A stretch of 33,753 nt of DNA, taken from a bacterium. GTDB taxonomy: Bacteria; Bacteroidota; Ignavibacteria; UBA10030. The translations under genes were made by a program, and so were the position numbers. The stretch covers positions 1-33,753 of the forward strand of contig QYQB01000046.1 in assembly GCA_007280275.1 (NCBI GenBank). Reading direction: 5' to 3'. Below are positions 8,554 to 16,604 of the stretch, one piece after another (position 1 is the first letter of the stretch; every line of letters starts with the position of its first letter). Under the pieces are notes generated by a model, which saw only the letters and a list, made by a program, of their open reading frames with translations, did no database searches and was not told where the DNA came from.

Positions 8554-9722
8554 CCTTTGCCATTCGAAATGTCGATATCGTAACGCCGTTCCGAATCATT
8601 CCAAATGGATCGATTCTCGTTGAAGGGAAGAAGATCGCCGCCATAGGAAAAACCTCGGAGGTTGCGATTCCTTCGGGAACAAAGACCTTTGATCTCGACG
8701 GGATGGTGCTGACTCCCGGCTACATCGATCTCCTTGTCCATGGGGGCGGTGGCTTCGGATTCGCTGATATGAGCATAGAGGCCGTTGAGCACATTTCCCA
8801 GCACTTCTTTCAACACGGCACGACAGGGCTCCTTGCATCGCTCTACAGCAAGCCAGAAAAAGATATGCTGGCCGACGTAACGAGAATTGCCGAATTCTGC
8901 AGCGCTTCGAAGAACTCGAATGTCTGGGGAATGCACTTGGAAGGGCCATTCATCAACAAGAAGTGGCACGGTGCGATGTTGGTGGACTACCTCTGGCAGC
9001 CAAGTGTCGAGGGGTGGAAAAAGCTTCACGCAGCCGGCAATGGATATATTCGCCTTATGACCCTCGCTCCGGAGCTTCCAGGGATGGAGGACGTTATGAG
9101 GGCGGCTGCCAAGAATGGCGTCGTTCTGTCGATCGGACACTCAGCTGCAACCTTTGAAGAGGTCCTCGTTGCGATCGATAACGGAGCGGCCCATATAACA
9201 CACATGTTCAATGCAATGACCCCGTTTCATCATCGCCAGCCGAGCGTCACAGTGGCGGCACTGCTTCAGAATGAGCTCAAGGTGGAGTTGATCGCTGATG
9301 GATTTCACGTTCATCCCGCCGTGATGAAGCTGATTTACAATATTAAGGGAGATGGGGGAATCGTCCTGATCACGGATGCAATTCGAGCCAGCGGCATGCC
9401 GGATGGTGAATATGCATTTATGGACCAAAAAATCATTGTCAGACAGAAGAAGGCCTACCTGGAGAATGGAACCCTGGCGGGAAGTACACTGACGATGGAA
9501 CAGGCCGTCAAAAACATGGTCGAACTCGTTGGAGTCCCCCTGACCGATGCGGTTCGGATGGCCTCACTCAACGGCGCCAAGGTTCTGGGTCTCGAGCACA
9601 AGAAGGGCATCCTCGCCGTCGGCAAAGACGCAGACCTCGTCGTCCTGAACAAGGGCTTCGACGTTCAAATGACGATCTACGAAGGAACCATCAAGCACAA
9701 CGCCTTCACGGCTGCCGCCTGA
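8550..9722 (+). CDS. nagA: N-acetylglucosamine-6-phosphate deacetylase
   Basis: VLTPGYIDLLVHGGGGFGFAD; WGMHLEGPFINKKWHGAM; SIGHSAATFEEVLVAIDNGAAHITHMFNAMTPFHHRQPS; ADGFHVHP. Confidence 0.95.
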   Translation: MTFAIRNVDIVTPFRIIPNGSILVEGKKIAAIGKTSEVAIPSGTKTFDLDGMVLTPGYIDLLVHGGGGFGFADMSIEAVEHISQHFFQHGTTGLLASLYSKPEKDMLADVTRIAEFCSASKNSNVWGMHLEGPFINKKWHGAMLVDYLWQPSVEGWKKLHAAGNGYIRLMTLAPELPGMEDVMRAAAKNGVVLSIGHSAATFEEVLVAIDNGAAHITHMFNAMTPFHHRQPSVTVAALLQNELKVELIADGFHVHPAVMKLIYNIKGDGGIVLITDAIRASGMPDGEYAFMDQKIIVRQKKAYLENGTLAGSTLTMEQAVKNMVELVGVPLTDAVRMASLNGAKVLGLEHKKGILAVGKDADLVVLNKGFDVQMTIYEGTIKHNAFTAAA

Positions 9723-9749
9723 AGCTCCATCTGATTAGAAGAGTTTTTC

Positions 9750-9785
9750 AAAAGCCCCGTCGCAGTTGCCTCGGGGCTTTTTTTG
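9750..9785 (+). terminator. Rho-independent terminator downstream of nagA
   Basis: AAAAGCCCCG - loop - CGGGGCTTTT followed by a T-run, shortly after the nagA stop. Confidence 0.85.
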
Positions 9786-9797
9786 TGCAGAAAAGAC

Positions 9798-9826
9798 TTG
9801 ACATGAAGAATCCCGTACCTTATATT
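9798..9826 (+). promoter_or_regulatory. Strong sigma70-type promoter of the Lrp/AsnC-family gene
   Basis: Consensus TTGACA (9798-9803), 17-nt spacer, TATATT (9821-9826). Confidence 0.75.
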
Positions 9827-9833
9827 TGTAGGT

Positions 9834-9848
9834 CATAATGACATTATG
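9834..9848. promoter_or_regulatory. 15-bp perfect palindrome, candidate operator
   Basis: CATAATG-A-CATTATG, beginning about 7 nt downstream of the -10 box, so overlapping the predicted transcription start. Confidence 0.5.
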
Positions 9849-9900
9849 TCTTAGTTTATTAAGTATTCCCTCATAATCCCTAATAAATTACTGTATCACC

Positions 9901-10359
9901 ATGCTTGACGACATCGACCACAAGATTCTTGACATTATCCAAAAAGAGGGCCGTACGAGAAGGAACGACCTCGCCGATCGCGTTGGCCTCTCTCTCCCTT
10001 CGGTCAGCGAACGCCTCAGAAAGCTCGAGGATGCGGGCATCATCACCGGCTATTTTGCCAAGCTGAATCACCACAAACTTGGGAAGGACATTACGGCGTT
10101 CGTACTCGCCACCGTCGACTCATCGAAACACTACAGCTCGTTTGTCGAACATGTGGATGGAACAGACGATATCCTCGAATGCCACGCAATTACCGGTGAA
10201 GGGACGCATCTTTTGAAGATCCGGACGGAGAATACCGCGAGTCTGGAGAAACTCCTCGCGAAGATCCAATCGTGGACCGGCGTTGTGAAAACGACCTCAA
10301 GTGTTGTCCTCTCCAGCCCAAAGGAGACGAGTGCCATAAAAATTCACTATCACAAATAA
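9901..10359 (+). CDS. Lrp/AsnC-family transcriptional regulator
   Basis: LDDIDHKILDIIQKEGRTRRNDLADRVGLSLPSVSERLRKLEDAGIITGYFAKLN HTH plus C-terminal RAM-like domain. Confidence 0.95.
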   Translation: MLDDIDHKILDIIQKEGRTRRNDLADRVGLSLPSVSERLRKLEDAGIITGYFAKLNHHKLGKDITAFVLATVDSSKHYSSFVEHVDGTDDILECHAITGEGTHLLKIRTENTASLEKLLAKIQSWTGVVKTTSSVVLSSPKETSAIKIHYHK

Positions 10360-10386
10360 CATATCGTTTACCCAACGAGGAGTCTC

Positions 10387-11823
10387 ATGGCCACAAAAAC
10401 AAAATCGACGTCAGGAGTGGAGCACGTTCTGAAGTTGATCAAGGAACACTCCATCAGAATCATCGACCTCAAGTTCACAGATCTGATAGGGCAATGGCAG
10501 CATTTTTCTGTTACGGCTACGGAGTTTTCTGCCGAGATTTTCGAACAAGGCATTGGATTCGACGGCTCGAGCATCCGTGGTTTTCAAAAGATCCACGAAA
10601 GCGATATGCTTCTTTTTCCTGATCCGGCATCCGCATTTTTGGACCCCTTTACTGCGGTGCCGACGCTCAGCCTGGTGTGCGACATTGCTGATCCCATAAC
10701 TCACGAGAGTTATTCCCGGGATCCGAGGCATATTGCGAAAAAGGCAGAAGCCTATCTGAAAACCACTGGACTCGCCGATGTGGCTTTATTCGGACCGGAA
10801 CCCGAGTTCTTCATCCTCGACCATGTCCGGTTTGATCAGTCCCATCAATTCGGATACTACTATCTCGATTCCGAAGAAGGATCCTGGAACAGCGGTGCGA
10901 ACGAGGAACAGAATCTCGGCCACAAGCCACGACTAAAGGAAGGATACTTCCCGACATCTCCCATCGACAGTTTGCAGGATCTCCGGTCCGCCATGGCGTT
11001 GACGCTCGAAGCCGTCGGAATTCCGATTGAAGTTCACCACCACGAAGTCGCCACAGCCGGGCAAACCGAAATCGATATGCGGCGCGACACATTGGTCAAA
11101 ATGGCAGACAATTATCTGCTCTTCAAATACGTTACCAAGAACGTCGCCAAAAAACACGGCAAAACCGTGACGTTCATGCCAAAACCGATTTTTGGTGACA
11201 ATGGCTCTGGAATGCACGTCCACCAAAGTCTCTGGAAGGGAGGGAAACCCCTCTTCGCTGGCAATGGCTATGCCGGCTTGAGTGAAATGGCCCTGTACTA
11301 CATCGGCGGACTCCTCAAGCACGCACCTGCTCTTTGCGCCTTCACCAATCCGACAACGAACTCCTACAAGCGCCTTGTACCCGGCTTCGAAGCACCCGTG
11401 AACCTCGCCTACTCCCAGCGTAATCGTTCTGCCTCGGTCCGTATCCCGATGTACTCTTCCAACCCGAAATCAAAACGAATTGAGTTTCGCTGTCCGGATC
11501 CGACATGCAACCCCTACATCGGGTTCGCGGCATTGTTGATGGCAGGCCTCGATGGCATCATCCACAAAATCGATCCGGGAAAGCCACTGGACAAGGACAT
11601 TTACGACATGACGCGAGAGCAATTGCGCGACGTTCCTTCCACGCCCGGCTCGCTCGCCGAGTCGCTGGAAGCGTTACAGAACGACCACGAGTTCCTCTTA
11701 CGGGGCGATGTGTTCTCCGAGGATGTCATCAGTACATGGATCGAATACAAAACGGCGAAAGAAATTCAGCCGATGCAGCTGCGGCCGCATCCGTATGAGT
11801 TCTTGTTGTACTACGATGCCTGA
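10387..11823 (+). CDS. glnA: Glutamine synthetase type I
   Basis: [113 protein letters not shown]; a KDIYDM segment at the position of the adenylylation Tyr loop. Confidence 0.97.
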   Translation: MATKTKSTSGVEHVLKLIKEHSIRIIDLKFTDLIGQWQHFSVTATEFSAEIFEQGIGFDGSSIRGFQKIHESDMLLFPDPASAFLDPFTAVPTLSLVCDIADPITHESYSRDPRHIAKKAEAYLKTTGLADVALFGPEPEFFILDHVRFDQSHQFGYYYLDSEEGSWNSGANEEQNLGHKPRLKEGYFPTSPIDSLQDLRSAMALTLEAVGIPIEVHHHEVATAGQTEIDMRRDTLVKMADNYLLFKYVTKNVAKKHGKTVTFMPKPIFGDNGSGMHVHQSLWKGGKPLFAGNGYAGLSEMALYYIGGLLKHAPALCAFTNPTTNSYKRLVPGFEAPVNLAYSQRNRSASVRIPMYSSNPKSKRIEFRCPDPTCNPYIGFAALLMAGLDGIIHKIDPGKPLDKDIYDMTREQLRDVPSTPGSLAESLEALQNDHEFLLRGDVFSEDVISTWIEYKTAKEIQPMQLRPHPYEFLLYYDA

Positions 11824-11855
11824 TCTTTCATTCTGCATCGGTGCGTGGAATACAT

Positions 11856-11888
11856 GAAGGTCCCGGCTCTCGAGTCGGGACCTTCTTT
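11856..11888 (+). terminator. Hairpin terminator downstream of glnA
   Basis: GAAGGTCCCG - GCTCTCGAGT - CGGGACCTTC, perfect 10-bp arms, 33 nt after the glnA stop; short T-run. Confidence 0.65.
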
Positions 11889-11946
11889 GCTACTGCCGGC
11901 TTCCTTGCATTTCAGGCGCCTTCTTGGTACTTTCATCCACGGCACT

Positions 11947-12729
11947 ATGGACTATACCCGAATCAAATACCAGACCGACCGCCACGTCTGCACGATAACG
12001 CTCAGCCGTCCGGATAAGCACAACGCTCTCGATGACCTGATGATCACCGAGTTAACGTCAGCCTTCCAGACCGCACAGCGCGACGCCGGCGTGAAGGTCA
12101 TTCTGCTCAAAGGAGAGGGAGAATCGTTCTGCTCCGGCGCAGATCTTGCCTACATGCAACGCATTACGAAATACGACTTCAATCAGAACCAGGAAGATTC
12201 TAACCACCTGATGCGGCTCTTCCTCCAGATCTACACACAGCGCAAACCTGTGATTGCACAGGTACAGGGTAATGCTCTCGCGGGCGGATGTGGACTCGCT
12301 ACGGTGTGTGATATTGTGGTCGCCTCAAAAGAAACGGCGCATTTCGGCTATACCGAGGTCAAGATCGGCTTCATTCCGGCAATCGTTCTCTTCTTCCTGG
12401 TTCGCCGGGTTGGAGAGGGAAGAGCGCGTGAGCTCACGCTCCGCGGCAACATCATTTCGGCTGAAGAAGCATACCGGACAGGACTGGCTAACTATGTGGT
12501 TCCGGAAACGGAGATCGAACAATTTAGCATGAACCTGGCCGAAGAAATTGTGAAGAATTGCAGTTCTTCATCTCTCGGATTGATCAAGGAGTTGCTTTCC
12601 CGCATCCACGGCATGTCCGTCACCGACGCGCTTAGCTATGCCGCCAATCTCAATGCTCTTACGCGCATGACTGATGACTGTAAGAAGGGGATCGACGCGT
12701 TCCTGAAGAAAGAACCCATAAAATGGTAG
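11947..12729 (+). CDS. Enoyl-CoA hydratase/isomerase family protein
   Basis: ITLSRPDKHNALDDLMITEL; GEGESFCSGADLAYM; GNALAGGCGLATVCDIVVASKETAHFGYTEVKIGFIPA. Start at MDYTRIKYQ (11947); the track start at 11845 lies upstream of the glnA terminator hairpin. Confidence 0.93.
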   Translation: MDYTRIKYQTDRHVCTITLSRPDKHNALDDLMITELTSAFQTAQRDAGVKVILLKGEGESFCSGADLAYMQRITKYDFNQNQEDSNHLMRLFLQIYTQRKPVIAQVQGNALAGGCGLATVCDIVVASKETAHFGYTEVKIGFIPAIVLFFLVRRVGEGRARELTLRGNIISAEEAYRTGLANYVVPETEIEQFSMNLAEEIVKNCSSSSLGLIKELLSRIHGMSVTDALSYAANLNALTRMTDDCKKGIDAFLKKEPIKW

Positions 12730-12756
12730 TTCGCTCATTCCCTTCGCCCTCACATC

Positions 12757-13293
12757 ATGGACACTGAACGCCGCTCTCTCTCTTCCGTTGTACGGACGGT
12801 CCCCGATTTCCCTAAGAAGGGCATCATGTTTCGTGATATCACCACCCTCCTGAAAGATCCGGATGCGTTCCGGGAGGCGGTCGACATTCTCTCCTCGCGC
12901 TACACAGATCAGCGGATAGATAAGGTCGTATGCGTGGAATCGCGAGGTTTCATCCTTGGCGCTGCCATTGCCCTCAGGCTCAACGCAGGCTTTGTGCCGA
13001 TCAGAAAAAAGGGGAAACTTCCCGCGGCCACATTGCGGCAGGAATATGCGCTGGAGTACGGGACTGACGTGATAGAAATTCATCAGGATGCCATCACCCC
13101 GGGTGAACGTGTTTTGATGCATGACGACCTGCTCGCAACGGGAGGCACCATCTCAGCCGCCTGCAAACTGGTGGAGAATCTTGGCGGGACGATCGCGGGG
13201 CTCTCATTCTTGATAGAGCTAAGTTTTCTGAAAGGAAGGGGAAAACTTGGCGCGTACGATGTTTTTTCTATCATTCAGTACGATGCTGAATAG
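12757..13293 (+). CDS. apt: Adenine phosphoribosyltransferase
   Basis: VRTVPDFPKKGIMFRDITTLLKDPDAFREAVD; VVCVESRGFILGAAIALRLNAGFVPIRKKGKLP; VLMHDDLLATGGTISAACKLVENLG PRPP motif. Confidence 0.96.
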   Translation: MDTERRSLSSVVRTVPDFPKKGIMFRDITTLLKDPDAFREAVDILSSRYTDQRIDKVVCVESRGFILGAAIALRLNAGFVPIRKKGKLPAATLRQEYALEYGTDVIEIHQDAITPGERVLMHDDLLATGGTISAACKLVENLGGTIAGLSFLIELSFLKGRGKLGAYDVFSIIQYDAE

Positions 13294-13311
13294 GAACTCA
13301 GTGGTATGTCA

Positions 13312-13350
13312 CCCCTCTCAGTGAGGGGATATTCATTTTAGGGAGAGGGG
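13312..13350. repeat. G/C-rich inverted repeats with alternative pairings downstream of apt
   Basis: CCCCTCTC (13312-13319) can pair with GAGAGGGG (13343-13350); its first six bases can instead pair with GAGGGG (13323-13328). Confidence 0.5.
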
Positions 13351-13410
13351 CGTGCTCAACCCCGTGGCTAACGCATCCAAATTCCGAGGAGTCTCCTCGC
13401 AGAAGAGTTA

Positions 13411-13616
13411 TTCCCGGATCGGCATCTTCTGAGCGAACAGTATCTCATACTTTTCTTCTACTCAAAGCACTTCACGTACAACTCCACGAAAGAAACATGC
13501 CCTTGAGAGATCAATTCGAAGGGGTGAGACAGCCGGGTGCGAAGGTTTTAGGCATAAGCCGCGATTCTCTTGAAAGCCGCCGTGCTCTTGGACGTTTGAA
13601 CAGGACATCTTCATGA
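13411..13616 (+). pseudogene. Decayed Bcp/PrxQ-type thiol peroxidase fragment
   Basis: One frame ending at TGC 13498-13500 reads ...HLLSEQYLILFFYSKHFTYNSTKETC; the next frame from 13502 reads LRDQFEGVRQPGAKVLGISRDSLESRRALG. Joined across a 1-nt frameshift this resembles Bcp (FYPKDFTPGCTKEACSLRDxF...GAxVLGISxDSxESH). Confidence 0.6.
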
Positions 13617-14983
13617 AAACAATCATCGAACCATTCAAAATCAAATCTGTAGAGCCCATTCGCTTTACCACGCCTGAGGACAGGGAGGCAATTCTCCGCA
13701 CGGCATGCTTCAATCCGTTCCTCATTCATGCAGACGATGTACTGATCGATCTACTCACGGACAGCGGGACTTCCGCCATGAGCGCAAAACAGTGGGCCGG
13801 GATCATGGACGGGGATGAAGCGTACGCCGGATCAAGGAGTTTCTTCCGCTTCGAAGCAGCCGTGAGGAACCTGACCGGATTCAAGCACATCATTCCGACT
13901 CACCAAGGGAGAGCTGCCGAAAAGATTCTCTTTACAATCGTCGGTGGCAAAGGGAAGTGCATCCCTAACAATACGCACTTCGATACTACGCGTGCGAACA
14001 TCGAATTCTCCGGAGCAGAGGCTTTTGACTTTCAAACGGAGGAAGGGAAGAGACCGGACTTCATCGCCGACTTCAAAGGCAACATGAACATTCCAGCGCT
14101 GGAAGAATTTGTCAAGAAGGTGGGACCGGCGAATATTCCGCTCTGCATGATCACCGTTACGAACAATTCCGGCGGAGGTCAGCCGGTGTCAATGGCAAAC
14201 ATACGGGAAACAAAGAGGGTCCTCGAACGTTACGGTATCCCTCTTTTTCTCGACGCCTGCCGGTTCGCCGAAAACGCGTATTTCATCAAAACACGCGAAC
14301 CGGGGTATGCGACGAAATCGGCGGAGGAGATTGCTCGGGAGATGTTTTCGTATGCGGACGGCTGTACCATGAGCGCCAAGAAAGACGCGCTGGTGAATAT
14401 GGGAGGCTTCCTGGCGCTGAACGACGATACCATCGCTTTGAATGCGCGCAATCTCTTGATCGTGACAGAGGGCTTCACAACCTACGGCGGCCTGGCCGGG
14501 AGAGATCTTGAAGCCATTGCACAGGGCTTGGAAGAAGTGCTGGATGAGCACTACCTGACCTATCGCATCCGTTCTGTCGGGTATCTCGGTGAGAAGCTTG
14601 TTGCGGGCGGAGTTCCAATTGTTGAGCCCCCAGGGGGACATGCCATCTACCTTGATGCGAAGCGATTTGCCCCGCACATCCCACCACACCAGTACCCCGG
14701 CCAGGCAATAGTGTGCGAACTCTATCGTGCCGGAGGGATTCGATCCGTGGAGATTGGGAGCGTGATGTTCGGAAAATATGATGTGGACGGCAAGCTGATA
14801 CCTCCGCCCATGGAACTGGTCCGCTTGGCCATACCTCGCAGGGTCTACACCCAGAGCCATATCGACTACGTGATCGAGGTCGTTCTTGACGTGTTCGCCC
14901 GAAGGATGGATCTGCATGGGATGAAGATCACCGAAGAGGCACCCATCCTCCGGCATTTCACGGCGAAGTTCGCGATGATTTGA
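13613..14983 (+). CDS. tnaA: Tryptophanase (beta-eliminating lyase family)
   Basis: IDLLTDSGTSAMSAKQWAGIMDGDEAYAGSRSFFRFE; IIPTHQGRAAEKILF; CTMSAKKDALVNMGGFL; specificity positions read as TnaA rather than tyrosine phenol-lyase: FDTT, VEIGS, LRHFTAKF. Confidence 0.88.
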   Translation: MKTIIEPFKIKSVEPIRFTTPEDREAILRTACFNPFLIHADDVLIDLLTDSGTSAMSAKQWAGIMDGDEAYAGSRSFFRFEAAVRNLTGFKHIIPTHQGRAAEKILFTIVGGKGKCIPNNTHFDTTRANIEFSGAEAFDFQTEEGKRPDFIADFKGNMNIPALEEFVKKVGPANIPLCMITVTNNSGGGQPVSMANIRETKRVLERYGIPLFLDACRFAENAYFIKTREPGYATKSAEEIAREMFSYADGCTMSAKKDALVNMGGFLALNDDTIALNARNLLIVTEGFTTYGGLAGRDLEAIAQGLEEVLDEHYLTYRIRSVGYLGEKLVAGGVPIVEPPGGHAIYLDAKRFAPHIPPHQYPGQAIVCELYRAGGIRSVEIGSVMFGKYDVDGKLIPPPMELVRLAIPRRVYTQSHIDYVIEVVLDVFARRMDLHGMKITEEAPILRHFTAKFAMI

Positions 14984-15028
14984 TTACAATATTCCCCGAA
15001 TCCGATACGCCAAATCGCGAGAAAACCG

Positions 15029-15057
15029 TTGCATGCGAGGCTCAATCTTCATAAATT
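15029..15057 (+). promoter_or_regulatory. Predicted sigma70-type promoter upstream of Yip1-like gene
   Basis: TTGCAT (15029-15034), 17-nt spacer, TAAATT (15052-15057); ATG at 15082. Confidence 0.4.
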
Positions 15058-15081
15058 TTGCGAGAAATTCTCCGGACCTCA

Positions 15082-15795
15082 ATGATAAAATGCACCGTCT
15101 GTCTTGCAGAAAATGATGATTTTGCCATTACGTGTCCAAGTTGCAAGGCGTTTCTGCAGGATCGTGTCCCTAATCTAGATCTGTTTGACATGGGGTGGAG
15201 GGTGCTGGAGTCGCCGCGGAAAGCATTTCGGACGATCACCCTCGCTGATCACAAGAACTATGCTCTCCTTCTGTTTACTCTCTTTGGCATAAGCCTTTCA
15301 TTTACTGGTTTCTGGTACTTCCGGCTCGGAACTCAATTCGCGTCCCTTCTCGATTTGATGCCAGCGGCAGTTGGCGTCGGAATCGTCCTCGGGCTTGTTG
15401 CGTCGGTGCTCATGACAGCTGTCTACTACGCATTTGCGAAACTTCTTGGCGGAGCATCTGGGTTTCGGGGATCACTCGGAGTGCTCGGGTATTGCTTAAT
15501 GCCTCTTGCGCTTACACTATTTATCGTTCTCCCCATCGAACTGCTCACGTTTGGGATGTTTCTCTTTACGTCGAATCCTCACCCCTATGCAATCAAACCT
15601 CTTTCGTACACGCTCCTCGTGGGGTTCAACGTCGTGGTTTCCCTGTGGAGCATCGTGCTTGCAGTTCTCGGTACGCAGGTGGGGCATAGGATAAGCCTCA
15701 TGAGGTCCATCGTTGTGGTGCTTGCGACACTGGGGGTTTTCTTTGGGGGCATGTTTCTGGTTGCACACCAGCTACATCTGACAGATCGCGTCTAA
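15082..15795 (+). CDS. Zinc-ribbon plus Yip1-like membrane protein
   Basis: N-terminal CTVCLAENDDFAITCPSC zinc ribbon, then several TM segments of Yip1 type. Start at MIKCTVC (15082). Confidence 0.7.
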   Translation: MIKCTVCLAENDDFAITCPSCKAFLQDRVPNLDLFDMGWRVLESPRKAFRTITLADHKNYALLLFTLFGISLSFTGFWYFRLGTQFASLLDLMPAAVGVGIVLGLVASVLMTAVYYAFAKLLGGASGFRGSLGVLGYCLMPLALTLFIVLPIELLTFGMFLFTSNPHPYAIKPLSYTLLVGFNVVVSLWSIVLAVLGTQVGHRISLMRSIVVVLATLGVFFGGMFLVAHQLHLTDRV

Positions 15796-15814
15796 TGGCG
15801 GAAGCGGGGGAAGA

Positions 15815-16192
15815 GTGACGCGAGAACAATTTGAGGAGATTGCGCAGCGTGCCTTCGACAGTCTCCCTGATACATTCAAACACAACGTAGAGAACGTACA
15901 GATCGTGGTCGAGGATTACCCTTCCGACGAGGCGTTATCACGAACACGATCAGGTAAACACGGTCTTCTCGGGCTCTACCAAGGGGTGCCGCTCCCGCAT
16001 CGGGGAACATCGTACGGCATGTATCCCGTCGGACCGGACAAAATAAGTCTTTACCAAAAGAACATCGAAAGCACCTGCTCAACCAGCAAAGAGACTGAAC
16101 ATCGAATTGTGGAAGTGCTGTTTCACGAACTTGGACATTACTTTGGAATGAACGAACGAGAAGTCCGAGAGGCCTTGAAAGATTTCGAATAA
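15815..16192 (+). CDS. Minimal metallopeptidase family protein (zincin-like)
   Basis: HELGHYFGMNEREVREAL HExxH motif; GTG start; length and GLYQGVPLPHRGTSYG segment fit the small metallopeptidase family. Confidence 0.8.
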   Translation: MTREQFEEIAQRAFDSLPDTFKHNVENVQIVVEDYPSDEALSRTRSGKHGLLGLYQGVPLPHRGTSYGMYPVGPDKISLYQKNIESTCSTSKETEHRIVEVLFHELGHYFGMNEREVREALKDFE

Positions 16193-16227
16193 GAGGACCA
16201 CGCACCAAATTACGGAGAAATCAGCCT

Positions 16228-16527
16228 ATGCCGAAAGTACTGTTACAGATTTCCTATGATATCGATCCTGAGAAGCGCGAGCAGTTTCTCGCTCTTGCGA
16301 TGGAAATGAAGGCTCACTTCAGCCAGGCGAGAAAGAAGAACTATGCCGTGTACGAACAGAAGGGGAAGAAGAACTCCTTCGTGGAGGAGTTCACATGCGC
16401 TTCCATTGAGGAGTATGACGCCCTTGAAGACAACCTCGACGAGAAAAGCGAAGATCTCGTGAACAAGCTTGAGAGCATTCTCAAGGGGGGCAAAGCAAAA
16501 TACACAACGCTCACCGAAATCGAATAA
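16228..16527 (+). CDS. Small conserved protein, possible ferredoxin-like alpha/beta fold
   Basis: 99-aa ORF with good coding texture, MPKVLLQISYDIDPEKREQFLALAMEMKAHF; family assignment uncertain. Confidence 0.6.
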   Translation: MPKVLLQISYDIDPEKREQFLALAMEMKAHFSQARKKNYAVYEQKGKKNSFVEEFTCASIEEYDALEDNLDEKSEDLVNKLESILKGGKAKYTTLTEIE

Positions 16528-16530
16528 AAA

Positions 16531-16583
16531 AGGGTGACCGTCACCTGATCTGCCAACCGCTATGGCAAGGTGACGGTCACCCT
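16531..16583. repeat. Long inverted repeat between convergent genes; probable terminator for the minus-strand gene
   Basis: AGGGTGACCGTCACCT (16531-16546) and AGGTGACGGTCACCCT (16568-16583), perfect 16-bp arms, plus inner TGCC/GGCA stem; read on the minus strand it is followed by a T6 run. Confidence 0.8.
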
Positions 16584-16604
16584 GTAAGGTTATTGCCTTT
16601 CTGC

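Noticed and set aside
8154-9140. 328-aa minus-strand ORF opposite rpe/nagA
   Set aside because: Shadow ORF antisense to two strongly supported enzymes; its translation shows no recognisable domain.
12568-13122. 184-aa minus-strand ORF opposite enoyl-CoA hydratase and apt
   Set aside because: Antisense to two conserved enzymes and spans their junction.
13306-13341. 11-codon ORF MSPLSVRGYSF as a possible tnaC-like leader
   Set aside because: No Trp codon, more than 270 nt from tnaA, and overlaps the G/C-rich inverted repeat.
14189-14956. 255-aa minus-strand ORF opposite tnaA
   Set aside because: Antisense shadow of a well-conserved PLP enzyme; low-plausibility composition.
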